From Calditrichia bacterium (GTDB lineage Bacteria > Calditrichota > Calditrichia > Calditrichales > Calditrichaceae), in NCBI GenBank assembly GCA_027039465.1, contig JALWEA010000590.1:1-6814 (forward strand): 6,814 bases of DNA. Direction: 5' to 3'. Of the stretch, positions 6,807 to 6,814 are shown piece after piece (position 1 is the stretch's first letter; each line of letters begins with the position of its first letter). Both the position numbers and the translations under genes were made by a program. Under the pieces are notes generated by a model. That model was not told the origin of the DNA and made no database searches. It worked only from the letters and a program-made list of their open reading frames with translations.

Positions 6807-6814
6807 GTCTAATC
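6807..6814 (+). other. Possible left end of a third attC, cut by the window
   Basis: GTCTAAT at 6807-6813 matches six of seven positions of RYYYAAC, missing only the final C. It lies two bases after the stop codon, as at the second site, where the gap is one base. Too little sequence remains to test for the matching right arm. Confidence 0.2.

Overview
The window looks like accessory DNA from an environmental Gram-negative bacterium, joining two kinds of sequence. The left part (1-2079) is ordinary signal-transduction DNA: the 3' end of a periplasmic solute-binding protein gene, overlapped by an ATGA junction with a hybrid sensor histidine kinase/response regulator. The kinase's domain style is common in Desulfobacterota and related lineages. 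The rightmost gene, however, carries a type IX-secretion-like C-terminal sorting domain typical of Bacteroidota/Ignavibacteria/Calditrichota-like groups. The host phylum therefore cannot be fixed from this window, and the right-hand genes may be acquired.

The middle (2475-4400) is one large gene with a strong ribosome binding site. It encodes a PD-(D/E)XK nuclease fused to a DUF2075/Schlafen-group-3-type superfamily 1 helicase, with all the main motifs intact. It is flanked by two long non-coding stretches (2080-2474 and 4401-4809). Both contain broken reading-frame remnants that may be dispersed repeats.

The right part (about 4674-6814) has the layout of an integron cassette array. Two candidate attC sites, 4674-4789 and 5789-5892, each have an RYYYAAC-like left end, a GTTRRRY-like right end and a colinear set of complementary arms. 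They also share an identical 10-base tract at nearly the same internal position. Between them lies one same-strand gene, a very AT-rich lipoprotein with a YARHG domain, whose stop codon is one base before the second site. After the second site comes a secreted protein with a sorting domain, and a possible third site is cut off at the window end. No integrase gene is visible, so this is either the distal part of an integron or an attC cluster without an integrase.

All five genes are on the + strand, but only the first two look like an operon. The main points of interest are the cassette structure, its secreted and lipoprotein cargo, and the nuclease-helicase beside it as a candidate phage-defence gene.
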